A stretch of DNA of 64,000 bases, taken from an uncultured Methanoregula sp. (lineage in GTDB: Archaea > Halobacteriota > Methanomicrobia > Methanomicrobiales > Methanospirillaceae). Positions 34,941-44,337 of this stretch are shown here, in pieces. The stretch is taken from NCBI RefSeq assembly GCF_963678795.1, contig NZ_OY787452.1:186001-250000 (forward strand), in the 5' to 3' direction. Below the pieces are notes generated by a model. That model had not been told where the DNA came from and did no database searches. It saw only the letters and a list, made by a program, of their open reading frames with translations. Made by a program: the position numbers and the translations under genes. The first letter of the stretch is position 1. Every line of letters begins with the position of its first letter.

Positions 34941-36374
34941 ATGGACCCCATCATTCTTGCCATCGTGCTGCTGAATATCTGTTTTGGGATCAGCATCGTC
35001 TTTTTCGAACGGAAAACCCCGGAGATCGCGCTTGCCTGGCTTACCGTTCTTGTATTTATCCCCCTTCTCGGGTTCCTCCTCTACCTGGCATTCGGGCAGA
35101 ACTTTTACCGGGCACGCCTCTTCCGGATAAAAGCGGAAGATGACAAAAAGGTCCAGGAACTGGTTACCGAACAGCTCAGCGAAGTTGCAAGGCTCGAAAC
35201 CCGGAGTACGGATGAACGGGAGAGCAAGTTTTTACGGGTCATACGCATGCTCCTCGTCAGCAATCGTGCCATCGTCTCGAACAACAATACCATCGAGATC
35301 TATACAAACGGGCAGGATAAGTTTCGGGCTCTCTTCGCGGCCATCGACCAGGCAAAGGATTTCGTCCATGTCGAGTATTATTACATCTCGCCCGATGGCC
35401 TTGGAACGGAGATGGTAACGCACCTGACAAAGAAAGCAAAGGAAGGCGTCGAGGTCAGGGTCCTTGTTGACGGCCTCCCTTTCTCCGTCGTACCCCCGTC
35501 ATTCTGGAAGCCGTTCATCGATGCCGGGGGAAAGAAGGCGGTCTTCTTCCCGGGATTTTTCCGTTTTATTAATTTCCGGTTCAATAACCGGAACCACCGG
35601 AAGATCGTAGTGATAGACGGGAAAACCGCGTTCTGCGGCGGGTTCAACGTGGGCGACGAGTACGTGGGGAAAAAAGAACTGGGCTGCTGGCGGGACACCC
35701 ATGTCAGGATCAACGGGGATGCTGCCCACCTGCTGGAACTGCGGTTTTTACTGGACTGGAATTATGCATCAAAGGATCGCGTTGAGATGTTACCCCGCTA
35801 TTTTCCCAAGACCGGCGGCACGGGTTCTGCCGCGGTCCAGATCGTCTCAAGCGGCCCGGATCACCAGCACAACCAGATCAAGCTCGCGTACCTGCACCTG
35901 ATCAATACCGCCACGGAATCGGTCTATATCCAGACCCCGTACTTCGTGCCGGATTCCAGCCTTATCGATTCCCTGCGCCTGGCCGCTCAGTCCGGCATCG
36001 ACGTGAAGATCATGATCCCCTGCAAGCCCGACCATATGTTCGTGTATGCCGTGAACCATGCGTTCATCGCTGATCTTCTCGATGCCGGGGTGAAAGCCTA
36101 CACGTACGATGACGGGTTCATCCACGCCAAAACGCTCGTCATCGACGGCCTGGTTGCATCGGTCGGGAGCGCGAACTGGGATGTCCGCAGTTTCAAGCTC
36201 AATTTCGAGACAAACGCCCTGATCTACAACCCGGCATACGCGAAAAAACTCCGGGAGATCTTTGAGGACGACCTGAAGCATTCCACCGAGATCACCCCTG
36301 AATCGCTCAAAAAACGACCGCTCATGGAAAAGGTATGGGAACCGGTAGCACGGCTGTTCTCCCCGGTGCTATGA
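34941..36374 (+). CDS. cls: cardiolipin synthase-like phospholipase D protein
   Basis: A 477-residue protein: two N-terminal membrane helices, then two PLD catalytic motifs, NHRKIVVIDGKTAFCGGFN (H-x-K-x4-D) and IHAKTLVIDGLVASVGSAN. This is the bacterial ClsA layout, joining two phospholipid headgroups; in archaea the products are ether-lipid cardiolipin analogues. The ATG at 34941 has RBS-like AGGT nine bases upstream; 34932 is the alternative. The PHP-domain gene follows by 16 bases and is probably cotranscribed. Confidence 0.9.
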   Translation: MDPIILAIVLLNICFGISIVFFERKTPEIALAWLTVLVFIPLLGFLLYLAFGQNFYRARLFRIKAEDDKKVQELVTEQLSEVARLETRSTDERESKFLRVIRMLLVSNRAIVSNNNTIEIYTNGQDKFRALFAAIDQAKDFVHVEYYYISPDGLGTEMVTHLTKKAKEGVEVRVLVDGLPFSVVPPSFWKPFIDAGGKKAVFFPGFFRFINFRFNNRNHRKIVVIDGKTAFCGGFNVGDEYVGKKELGCWRDTHVRINGDAAHLLELRFLLDWNYASKDRVEMLPRYFPKTGGTGSAAVQIVSSGPDHQHNQIKLAYLHLINTATESVYIQTPYFVPDSSLIDSLRLAAQSGIDVKIMIPCKPDHMFVYAVNHAFIADLLDAGVKAYTYDDGFIHAKTLVIDGLVASVGSANWDVRSFKLNFETNALIYNPAYAKKLREIFEDDLKHSTEITPESLKKRPLMEKVWEPVARLFSPVL

Positions 36375-36390
36375 CATCTCCTGGTCGCTG

Positions 36391-37302
36391 GTGCGGGATC
36401 TTCCGGAGGGGCGCGTGACCCGGCCCCAAAATTCCCCCGAAGTCTGGTTTGCCCGTCCTTACCCGGCACGGATCATTGCCGAAGGTTTTTTCCCGGCAGA
36501 CATGCATTTCCATACAACTCATACGGACGGCACGGTGACAATTGAGGCCCTGATCAGGAGGATCAAGAAGAACGGCGTCGGCTGTGCGGTGACCGACCAT
36601 AACGAGATATCCGGTGCACGTGCTGCCTGCAAAGAGAGGGGGGACCTGCTGGTCATCCCCGGAATCGAGATCAGCACCAGTGACGGCCCGCACATTCTCG
36701 TGTACTTCTATTCCCCTCACGACCTGGAAGACTTTTTTGTCCGGCATATCCGGCCGCGCCGGCGCGAGAGCCCGTGGATGCTCACAACCATAACGAGCCG
36801 CGAGGTGCTCGAAGCAGCGGAAGAGTACTCCTGCCTCCGGGCACCGGCACATCCCTACGGATACCTGTTCTTCAACTCGGGGCTCGCGAAATGCATCGAG
36901 AAAGGGTACCTGGACGAATCGCTCTACCAGCAATGCGACCTTGTCGAGGGGATCTGCGCCAACATGGGCAGGGGGGAGAACCTCAGGGCAATCGCGCTTG
37001 CAACAAGGCTGGGTCTTCCCGCAACCGGCGGGTCCGACGGCCATGTCATCTTCGACCTGGGCAGTGCGGTGACCTGCACGACCTCATCAGATCCCGGGAC
37101 ATTTCTTGACGAGCTGAGGCACGGCAGGGCCCGGGTCATCGGGCGGGAGAACCATCTCGGATCAAAGATGCTCACGGCCGCTGCCATATCAGCCCGGTTC
37201 ATGCCGTGGCTCTTACCTTCCACAAAGATCCACTGCGAGCGGTTCGCAGGTCGAATCAGCCGGTTCCTGTCATACCGGAAGGAAACGGAGAAGAAGCAGT
37301 AG
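36391..37302 (+). CDS. PHP-domain metal-dependent phosphoesterase
   Basis: A 303-residue protein starting at a GTG. The first PHP motif is MHFHTTHTDGTVTIEAL, followed by GCAVTDHNEISG, VIPGIEIST and ATGGSDGHV, which carry the His/Asp/Glu metal ligands. Members hydrolyse phosphate esters such as nucleotides or small sugar phosphates. It directly follows the cardiolipin synthase gene. Substrate not known. Confidence 0.88.
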   Translation: MRDLPEGRVTRPQNSPEVWFARPYPARIIAEGFFPADMHFHTTHTDGTVTIEALIRRIKKNGVGCAVTDHNEISGARAACKERGDLLVIPGIEISTSDGPHILVYFYSPHDLEDFFVRHIRPRRRESPWMLTTITSREVLEAAEEYSCLRAPAHPYGYLFFNSGLAKCIEKGYLDESLYQQCDLVEGICANMGRGENLRAIALATRLGLPATGGSDGHVIFDLGSAVTCTTSSDPGTFLDELRHGRARVIGRENHLGSKMLTAAAISARFMPWLLPSTKIHCERFAGRISRFLSYRKETEKKQ

Positions 37303-37415
37303 GCAGAGGGACAGGAATCACCAGAACCAGGGAAATATTCCGGGATAAGGGGATCCCGGCCCGGAAAAAAGATCGCGGATGGACCCTGCAGGGTGATTCT
37401 CCCGCGTGCGCCGGA

Positions 37416-38063
37416 TCACGAGCGCTGCAATGTTACCCGGACCCGCCCGGTGTTACCGGCCGGAACCCAGACATCCTGCGAGAACGGGCGGTACCCGTTC
37501 AGGGTGACCGTGACCGTGTGGTACTGGTCCCCGGCCAGGCCCTGCACCTGGCGGCTCAGTTCGCTTGTAGTATCAAGAGGGTAGGTCTCGCACTGCCCGC
37601 CATCGATACAGACCGTTCCCCCATACGGGCTTACCGAGATATCGATAGTCCCCGGGTCCGGCACATCGGCCGGGAGCGTTGGGTGTGTCTCCGCAATGAT
37701 ATGCGGGTTCACGTACAGCGTTGTCGTGTACGGCCGGTATCCCCCCTTGGTGACGGTTATCTGGTAGGTCACGTACGCCGGAATATTCGAGAGCGTGTAG
37801 GATCCTGCAGAGTTTGTCCACCCGCCATACGGCATATTGCCGTTCGCCGGGGTAACCTCAACATATGCATCGCCCGGCGTTGACCAGATCTGAATACCCC
37901 CGGTATCGCCGTAAGAATTCGTGGGGGCCTTTACGGACTTCTGTGCCGGGAGATCCACGGCCAGGTGATACACCCCGCCCAGGATAATCCCGAGAAGCGA
38001 TAAGCCAATCATGAACAGGACGAGCCGGCCAAGTGGTGTTTTTTCGAACGGTGTTTCAGTCAT
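37416..38063 (-). CDS. membrane-anchored PEGA-domain protein
   Basis: A 215-residue protein with one N-terminal membrane helix (LVLFMIGLSLLGIILGGVYH) and two beta repeats of the PEGA type outside the cell: IQIWSTPGDAYVEVTP with YQITVTKGGYRPYTTTL, and ISVSPYGGTVCIDGG with TVTVTLNGYRPF. PEGA domains are surface modules of methanogen envelopes. Convergent with the PHP gene. Confidence 0.85.
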   Translation of the reverse strand: MTETPFEKTPLGRLVLFMIGLSLLGIILGGVYHLAVDLPAQKSVKAPTNSYGDTGGIQIWSTPGDAYVEVTPANGNMPYGGWTNSAGSYTLSNIPAYVTYQITVTKGGYRPYTTTLYVNPHIIAETHPTLPADVPDPGTIDISVSPYGGTVCIDGGQCETYPLDTTSELSRQVQGLAGDQYHTVTVTLNGYRPFSQDVWVPAGNTGRVRVTLQRS

Positions 38064-38236
38064 TCCAGGGTAACCCTCCTCTGATATTCCTCGTTACTCT
38101 CTTTTTGGGCTGAAGTGTATAAAAATGCTGGGACACGGGATTGGCCGGCAGGAACCGGTCCCGGGTCCGGGACTCCTTAAGAAAAACAAAAAATACGGGA
38201 TGGCCGTTCTTTCACGGTTGAATTTTTATGCCCGGG

Positions 38237-39151
38237 TCACCGGTGTGTTTTCTTTGCCCCGAATACGCCTAATTTCCCGATGGTTCTGCTCCCCTTTTTC
38301 CCCTCTGCTTTCGCAATGGTCCCTGACCTCTTACCCGTGCCATGAGGTTGGCCGGGCTGACCTTTGCTCTTCCGGGACGGCCGGTGCGGTCGGTCGCCTT
38401 CAGGTTTTCCGGAAGACGGTGAACGTTCTGATCGCCGGGATGAATGTTCCGGTCTCTGCCCGGACCGGTCACTTGCCGTTCTTCGGGGAGGCCGGTCAGT
38501 TCTTCGCTCCGGACGATCGCCTTCGGTTCTTCCGGGTGGCCGGTCTGTTCTTCGTTCCGGCCGGGTACCTTCAGATCGCAGGGGTGAACGTTCGGGTTTT
38601 CGCTCCGGACGAACACCTTCGGTTCTTCCGGGTGGCCGGCCTGTTCTTCGTTCCTGCCGGGAACCTTCAGATCGCGGGGAAGAACGTTCAGGTCTTCGCT
38701 CCGGACGAACACCTTCGGTTCTTCCGGGTGGCCGGTCTGTTCTTCGTTCCTGCCGGGTGCCTTCAGACCGCCGGGGTGAACGTTCAGGTCTTCGCTCCGG
38801 ACGAACACCTTCAGGTCTTCCTGCCGGTCGAGCGCTTTTTCCTTCCGACCGGGTACCTTCAGATTTACGCGGTGAACGTTCTGGCCTTCGCCCGGACCGG
38901 TCACCTTCCGGTTTCCGGGGGGGCCGGTCTGTTCTCCGTTCCGGCCGGGAGATTTCAGGCTGCCGGGGTGAACGTTCCGGTCTCTGCCCGGGACGGTCAC
39001 TTGCCGTTCTTCGGGGCGATCGATCGCTTTTTTGTTCCGGACGGGACCATTCCGGCCCCGGTTGTGCCCTGGAAGGTGTATTCTTTGGGCGGTTACCCCT
39101 GCTGCGCCCCGACAGGGGATTATGGGAATGATGTTTGGACCCGGTTACCAT
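38237..39151 (-). CDS. Arg/Pro/Glu/Ser-rich repeat protein, disordered
   Basis: A 304-residue, strongly basic protein almost wholly made of short repeats such as GVRPERRPERSPRRSEGTR followed by QERRTDRPPGR. Three units of 32 residues (96 bases) are nearly identical and shorter variants flank them. Both ends are less repetitive; the C-terminus is Lys/Gly-rich. No fold is expected. Charge and composition suit RNA, DNA or polyanion binding. The ATG at 39151 has GGAG eight bases upstream; the 42-codon extension is rejected. The opposite strand is also open throughout because of the repeat, which makes orientation a judgement. Confidence 0.65.
   Translation of the reverse strand: MVTGSKHHSHNPLSGRSRGNRPKNTPSRAQPGPEWSRPEQKSDRSPRRTASDRPGQRPERSPRQPEISRPERRTDRPPRKPEGDRSGRRPERSPRKSEGTRSEGKSARPAGRPEGVRPERRPERSPRRSEGTRQERRTDRPPGRTEGVRPERRPERSSPRSEGSRQERRTGRPPGRTEGVRPERKPERSPLRSEGTRPERRTDRPPGRTEGDRPERRTDRPPRRTASDRSGQRPEHSSRRSERSPSSGKPEGDRPHRPSRKSKGQPGQPHGTGKRSGTIAKAEGKKGSRTIGKLGVFGAKKTHR
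38500..39000 (-). repeat. 96-bp tandem repeats in the Arg-rich gene
   Basis: Plus-strand phrases such as TTCGCTCCGGACGAACACCT recur with spacing near 96 bases across the gene, with partial half-units at both ends. The repeat keeps all reading frames open, which is why long frames appear on both strands. Confidence 0.75.
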
Positions 39152-39442
39152 TTCGCTTACTCCAGATGAATGAATGTTACTCACGTCGTACTGCCAAAAA
39201 CGTTCTGGTGGTGTATACATTGAATTCAGCTTTGAAATAACAGGCACCTGGATGAAAGGATTTTTGAAAAAATCCATGTGAAGATCTCCTCGCCGTTTTC
39301 ATGCCTCCCCGGAAATACCGGAAGAAACGGGGAGCAGGGTTCCCGCGGTCAGGGCACACGTAGAAACCTAAAATATTAAAAAAACGTATAGAGCTCTACA
39401 GATCAGCTCATTTCTAAAAACAGAAACGGGCGGAGCATGTTA

Positions 39443-40117
39443 ATGAGCGACGATTCCTATCTCGATCAACAACCACTTGGACCAGTAACCTTTGCAGAAA
39501 ATCCCGAACCCCGCTGCCCCTGCCTGTTACTGCTGGATACATCCGGATCCATGGCAGGAAAGCCAATAGCTGAACTCAATGCCGGGCTCAGGGCATTTTA
39601 CGAAGAACTGCAGGGAGATTCCCTTGCTTCAAAACGTGTTGAGGTCGCGCTCATATCATTTGGCCCGGTCAGGATCATCAGCAATTTCAATACCGCGGAT
39701 TATTTCCTTGACCCGACCCTGGTGGCCGAGGGCGACACTCCCCTTGGCGAAGCGATCCGTCAGGGTATCGACCTTGTCAGGAAGCGCAAGGATGAGTACC
39801 GTGCAAACGGGATCTCCTTCTACCGCCCGTGGATCTTCCTGATCACCGACGGATCCCCCACGGACACGTGGCAGCACGCCGCAGCCGCTATCCGGGAAGG
39901 GGAGAGTTCGAAATCCTTTGCATTTTTTGTTGTCGGCGTCCAGAATGCCGACATGAAAACCCTCAGGCAGTTATCCGTGCGCGAACCGCTCAAGCTCCAG
40001 GGGCTTAAGTTCCGGGAATTTTTCCAGTGGCTCTCCAATTCCATGAAATCCGCTTCACGGAGCAACCCCGGGGACAGGATCCTGCTCGCTCCACCCTCCG
40101 GCTGGAGTGAGATATGA
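39443..40117 (+). CDS. von Willebrand factor A protein, TerY-like
   Basis: A 224-residue single vWA domain. The metal-ion site is complete: [12 protein letters not shown] (D-x-S-x-S), the Thr in [10 protein letters not shown], and the Asp in [11 protein letters not shown]. It belongs with TerY-type proteins that act as phosphorylated scaffolds. The ATG at 39443 has GGAG seven bases upstream. The stop overlaps the start of a PP2C gene (ATGA), and a kinase follows, giving the three-gene TerY-P module. Confidence 0.9.
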   Translation: MSDDSYLDQQPLGPVTFAENPEPRCPCLLLLDTSGSMAGKPIAELNAGLRAFYEELQGDSLASKRVEVALISFGPVRIISNFNTADYFLDPTLVAEGDTPLGEAIRQGIDLVRKRKDEYRANGISFYRPWIFLITDGSPTDTWQHAAAAIREGESSKSFAFFVVGVQNADMKTLRQLSVREPLKLQGLKFREFFQWLSNSMKSASRSNPGDRILLAPPSGWSEI

Positions 40118-40875
40118 CATGGATGCACATTGCAGCATCTGTCACGGGAATCTCGCACAAGAACCGGCATGAGACCGGCCAGGATTACTGCAGGGCAACG
40201 GTCGTCCAGTTCGGCGACCGCGAATATTTCATAGGGCTTGCAGCTGACGGCGCCGGAAGTACCACCGAAGGGGGCGTGGGTGCACAGATCGCCTGCGACA
40301 CCATCCTTTCGTGTATCACGGACTCCATCCGCGGTAGCGGGGGAGATCTCGCCCAGGTACTGGCCACGGAAGCCGAAGGCTGGGTTGCCGCATCCCGCGA
40401 TGCGATAGCAGAGCAGGCACGCGTGACGGGAAAAAATCTCCGGGAATATGCCTGCACCCTGGTCGGGTGCGTGATCGCGGACAACCATGCCTGGTATTTC
40501 CAGGTAGGTGACGGGGGGATCGTGATCCACGAAGAGCCCGGCTATTCGGCCGTCTTCTGGCCGGACCAGGGGGAGTATGCCAACACAACGTACTTCATCA
40601 CGGATGATGCATTCCTCTCTCACCTCTGCCAGCTCCGTTCCGATACCCCGCCTGATGAAATTGCCCTTTTCACTGACGGACTCCAGAACCTCGTCCTCTC
40701 GTTCTCCAAAAGAACCCCCCATGCCGGTTTTTTCAGGCCACTGTTTGAGACTCTCAGGAAAAGCCCCGGTGGAGAGAACGGCGTTCTCACCGAACAGCTC
40801 CGGACGTTTCTTCTGGGCCGCGAGATCAATGAGCGCAGCGATGATGACAAGACCCTGATTCTTGCCGTGCGATAA
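40114..40875 (+). CDS. PP2C-type protein phosphatase of a TerY-P triad
   Basis: A 253-residue metal-dependent Ser/Thr phosphatase. Metal ligands lie in AADGAGS, QVGDGG and SDDDKTLI, in the order expected for the family. It presumably removes phosphates placed by the kinase encoded next, with the vWA protein as shared target. Starts within the vWA stop codon, so translation is coupled. No membrane segment. Confidence 0.9.
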   Translation: MTWMHIAASVTGISHKNRHETGQDYCRATVVQFGDREYFIGLAADGAGSTTEGGVGAQIACDTILSCITDSIRGSGGDLAQVLATEAEGWVAASRDAIAEQARVTGKNLREYACTLVGCVIADNHAWYFQVGDGGIVIHEEPGYSAVFWPDQGEYANTTYFITDDAFLSHLCQLRSDTPPDEIALFTDGLQNLVLSFSKRTPHAGFFRPLFETLRKSPGGENGVLTEQLRTFLLGREINERSDDDKTLILAVR

Positions 40876-40887
40876 GCGGTTTTTTCT

Positions 40888-42855
40888 ATGGATGGACCAC
40901 CCCCCGGAACTTACGTTGACAGCAAGGGACGACAGATACCCATGGGAAAGAAGATCGGGAGCGGGGGAGAGGGAAACGTATTCGAGATCGTCTCATCGAA
41001 CCAGAAGTACGTGGCCAAGATCTACCACAAGCCCCTGGATGAGTCAAAGCAGGAGAAACTCCGGGTAATGGTCCGCGGGTGCAACGACACCCTCAAGGAG
41101 ATCTCCGCCTGGCCGGTCGACCTCATTTTCAGGGGAGCCGGTGGGCCGGTCTGCGGATTTGTCATGCCCCGGGTCCACGAGTGCGAGCCGGTCCACAAGG
41201 TCTATGGCCCCACCCACCGCAAACAGACATTTCCTGAAGCGGACTGGAAGTTCCTTGTCCGTACCGCAAAGAACCTGGCCGCCGCATTCGATGCCATCCA
41301 TTTCTACGGGTATGTTATCGGTGATGTCAACGAAGGAAACATCCTCGTGGACAAACATGCCTGTGTCACCCTGATCGACTGCGACTCGTTCCAGGTGACG
41401 ACAACCGCAGACGTGTACTGCTGTGAGGTCTGCGTGGCCCAGTTCACCCCGCCGGAGATCCTCAACGGGAAGGACTTCCAGATCCAGAGGTCTCCCGGCC
41501 ATGACAATTTCGGCCTCGCGGTCCTGATCTTCCAGCTCCTCTTCATGGGCAGGCACCCGTATTCCGGGGTGTATTCCGGCAGGGAGGATATGCCCATTGA
41601 AAAAGCGATAGCGGAGTACCGTTTTGCGTTCGGGAAGAACGCTCACGTGAAATCCATTGCCCCGCCCCCGAACGCGGTAGGACTCTCGATCGTCCCGGGA
41701 GATCTCGCCGATCTCTTCGAGCAGGCCTTTACCGAACGGGGTACCACGCAGGGGAGGCCGACGGCAAACAAATGGTGGAATGTACTCCATATCCTTGAGA
41801 AGCATCTCAAGACCTGCACCGCGGATACTTCCCACAAGTATTACGCAGGGCTGAAGATCTGCCCTTGGTGCAGGCTCGAATACCAGTCGGGAGTTTTCCT
41901 CTTTTTGAGCCAGGACGCGGTCTCGAAATTCGATCTTCCGGCAGAATGGAACAAAATTGCTGCCATCAAACCCCCCGGGCCGGCTCCCGTTATCGAGCCC
42001 CGGAACTTCCCGGCGCAGCCCACACCCCTCCCCCCGGGTCTTGCAAATTCTCTTGCATTCACGAGAATCCGGCAGATTGCCGGAGCGGTCATGATGATCG
42101 GGTGTATCGCCATGGCCCTCTTAAGCATGGCGGGGGATTACCTGGGGGTTTCCCTTGGTCTCGTTATCGGGGCGGTCCTTGTTTTAATCCCGGGCAGGGA
42201 AGCTGCCGAGAAGGAGCGGAGAAAAACTGCGTTTGAGAATGCCCGCTATAACTGGAGTCTTGTGGACCGGAAATGGAAGAAGGATGCCGGAGACGCGGAG
42301 TTTGTAAAAAAACTCAACCGGCTCAGGGCCGTGCGAAGGAACTACGAAGCCATTGAGCGGGAATATAAAGCCGTTCTTGCATCCCTGCAGCATACTGCCC
42401 GCGAGCGGCAGCTTGTCACGTTCCTTGAGAGTTGTTTCATCGACGGCTACAATTTTCTCCGTATAGGGGCAGACCGCAAAGCCACGCTGAGATCGTTCGG
42501 GATCGAGACCGCCGCTGATATCACGAGAGCATCCCTTATGCGGATCACGCAACTCGACGAGATCCATAAAGAAGAACTGCTCACATGGCGGCACCAGATG
42601 GAGGAAAAATTCCGGTTCGATCCATCGGGTGGGACAGCCAGAACAGATATCCAGCCCCTGATCCACAAGTTCCAGCCGAGGCTCAAGCCTCTTGAACGGG
42701 AGCTGCACCTGGGCCCGGAGGAATTGTACAAGATGCAGCAGACGATCCTAGGCAACCGTGCCAGGTTCCGGCCCATGACCGAGAAGAGCGCAAAAGAGCT
42801 TGCGCAGGCACATGCCGATTATGATCGTTTCAGGTTTCCCGGAAGGTTCCTGTGA
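40888..42855 (+). CDS. Ser/Thr protein kinase with Zn-ribbon, membrane helices and HhH domain
   Basis: A 655-residue kinase. The Gly-rich loop GSGGEG is at 24-29, Lys44 in VAKIYHK, the catalytic loop GDVNEGN at 145-151 (Asp146, Asn151) and the metal site IDCDSFQ near 163-169. After the kinase comes a putative Zn-ribbon (CTADTSHKYY then CPWC), two membrane helices at about 390-435, a coiled coil, and a helix-hairpin-helix-like segment (ATLRSFGIETAADI) near 535. It is the third member of the vWA-PP2C-kinase triad, 12 bases downstream. The long C-terminus with HhH is typical of TerY-P kinases. Confidence 0.9.
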   Translation: MDGPPPGTYVDSKGRQIPMGKKIGSGGEGNVFEIVSSNQKYVAKIYHKPLDESKQEKLRVMVRGCNDTLKEISAWPVDLIFRGAGGPVCGFVMPRVHECEPVHKVYGPTHRKQTFPEADWKFLVRTAKNLAAAFDAIHFYGYVIGDVNEGNILVDKHACVTLIDCDSFQVTTTADVYCCEVCVAQFTPPEILNGKDFQIQRSPGHDNFGLAVLIFQLLFMGRHPYSGVYSGREDMPIEKAIAEYRFAFGKNAHVKSIAPPPNAVGLSIVPGDLADLFEQAFTERGTTQGRPTANKWWNVLHILEKHLKTCTADTSHKYYAGLKICPWCRLEYQSGVFLFLSQDAVSKFDLPAEWNKIAAIKPPGPAPVIEPRNFPAQPTPLPPGLANSLAFTRIRQIAGAVMMIGCIAMALLSMAGDYLGVSLGLVIGAVLVLIPGREAAEKERRKTAFENARYNWSLVDRKWKKDAGDAEFVKKLNRLRAVRRNYEAIEREYKAVLASLQHTARERQLVTFLESCFIDGYNFLRIGADRKATLRSFGIETAADITRASLMRITQLDEIHKEELLTWRHQMEEKFRFDPSGGTARTDIQPLIHKFQPRLKPLERELHLGPEELYKMQQTILGNRARFRPMTEKSAKELAQAHADYDRFRFPGRFL

Positions 42856-43168
42856 AGCCAAATCGATCGGCAATCATTCTTTCTGACAGGGAATAAATGG
42901 TCGGGCGGGCATGCATCCGACCGGTTGATACTCATATGAGCCGTACGAGTTCAAACCCGATAAAAAATGAGTATGGGACACCTGGACCGGGCATGTCAAT
43001 ACAACCATTGCGATGAACGCCGCTGTCCCAGAAGGGGCGCCCCCAGGGGCTGCCTCACTCTCCGGGGGGTGAGGGGGGAGCACAACTCTGACACAGGGAG
43101 AGGTATACGTAAAGAAATGAAGATGGAGGATCTCAACTGAACCGGTAAAAGGATAACACCGTTACCCG
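42856..43168. other. non-coding gap with an inverted repeat and a dispersed element
   Basis: ATACTCAT (about 42929-42936) is the complement of ATGAGTAT near 42967-42974, forming a hairpin with about 30 bases between the arms. An inverted, shorter copy of the two-hairpin element lies at 43027-43090. No gene seen. Confidence 0.5.
43027..43090 (-). repeat. two-hairpin dispersed element, copy 3
   Basis: On the minus strand: hairpin 1 CCTCAC/GTGAGG, then CAGCCCC, then a second GGGG/CCCC hairpin. The linker AGGCAGCCC is shared with copies 1 and 2 while the stem sequences differ. Confidence 0.5.
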
Positions 43169-43804
43169 TTACGATATTTTTCTGCCGGAGATGAGCGAGA
43201 TAGTAAACGATCGGGATCTGCCATCAGCAGCGGGTTTTGTCATTGTCGCTGCACGCCGGGCGTGCACCTGCTCAAAGCCGGCATCGCGGAACGCTTTTTT
43301 TAAGAACTCCCGCTCGAACCCCTGGTGAAAGACCCCGGCAGGATCTTCATGAAATTCCCCGCCATCCGGATCGAGATCCGCGACACAGAGCCAGCCGCCC
43401 GGGTGGAGGATTTTAAAGAACTGCTCGAGGAGGGGCTGTATCATCTGGACATGATGGAGGGTCATGCTGCTGACAACGAGATGATACCGGCCTTGGATCT
43501 GATCGCCCCGGTCGAGGTCGATGTGTCTCGCGGTCACGTTTGGCAGGTTCCCCTGCCGGATCTTTTCTTCGAGAATGGCAAGCATGCCCTCCGAGCTGTC
43601 GATACCGCAAATCCGGTGGATAACCGGCCGGAGCCGGAGTGTTAAAAGCCCGGTGCCGCACCCGAAGTCCAGCACATCCATTTCGGGCGAGAGCGGGATC
43701 GTGTCGGTTATTGCGAGTGCAACATCTGCTGAAAGTTTCACGCGGCCCGGGTTCTCGTCCCAGGTTTTAGCAACGGTATCAAAATCCCTTTTTCCGCCGG
43801 TCAT
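43169..43804 (-). CDS. class I SAM-dependent methyltransferase
   Basis: A 211-residue methyltransferase. SAM motif I is VLDFGCGTG at 44-52, followed by GIDSSEGML, DLDRGDQI and LVVSSMTLHHV. It resembles small-molecule or quinone-type methyltransferases of the UbiE group, but the substrate is unknown. The start at 43804 is chosen because the family fold begins a few residues later; the in-frame extension of 80 codons upstream is not conserved-looking. Confidence 0.85.
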   Translation of the reverse strand: MTGGKRDFDTVAKTWDENPGRVKLSADVALAITDTIPLSPEMDVLDFGCGTGLLTLRLRPVIHRICGIDSSEGMLAILEEKIRQGNLPNVTARHIDLDRGDQIQGRYHLVVSSMTLHHVQMIQPLLEQFFKILHPGGWLCVADLDPDGGEFHEDPAGVFHQGFEREFLKKAFRDAGFEQVHARRAATMTKPAADGRSRSFTISLISGRKIS

Positions 43805-44337
43805 GATTATCACCGGACTGTTTGCCGGGTGGCGGGAAAAAGGTGCCGGGGAAAAACCGGTATGTAATGCGATTAACGACCCGTCCGGGAGGGCTTCCCG
43901 GAAAACAATACTATTCCGGGCCCGATACGTGCTTCGTTTCGCCCTGGTGCGACCGGGTGGACAATCTTTGGAGGCAAGGATGTCCACCGCTTCAAAAAGT
44001 GCCTTGTTTTTCTGTGTTTTTTCAAAAATGCGGGAGATTTTCAAAGTAATATTTTCCCTTTAGCAGTCGCCGGCTGACAGGAGTTTTGGCACAGAGTTTC
44101 ACCCAGCCGGGGAAATCAAAGGTCCCGTAAGGCAACAGCAACCCGATCTGGTTTTCACGACGGAGAAAATCGGGAGGATACCATGCAGTATGAGAGAATC
44201 GCTCTCCCGGGCCGGAAATCCGGCGCGGACAGGCGGGAGTCCCCCTTCCCACCCGGTCTGAGGGAATGGCGGGGGTTTTTTGGATAATACAAAAAAATAA
44301 GAAATGATTTGTAAGAAAACCATCAATGGAATGAATC
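43805..44337. other. intergenic stretch with no supported gene
   Basis: Two open frames cross it (an upstream extension of the methyltransferase and one antisense to the lipoprotein), neither convincing. AATACAAAAAAATAAG at about 44285-44300 is a likely promoter for the lipoprotein gene. Confidence 0.5.

Noticed and set aside
38125..39240. Long plus-strand frame through the 38-39 kb repeat gene
   Set aside because: The 96-bp repeat keeps several frames open. The plus-strand product (repeated FFRVAGLFFVPAG) looks like a mirror of the Arg-rich repeats, and only the minus frame has an RBS-spaced start. Not fully excluded.
43805..44044. 80-codon upstream extension of the methyltransferase
   Set aside because: No family resemblance; the fold starts a few residues after the ATG at 43804.
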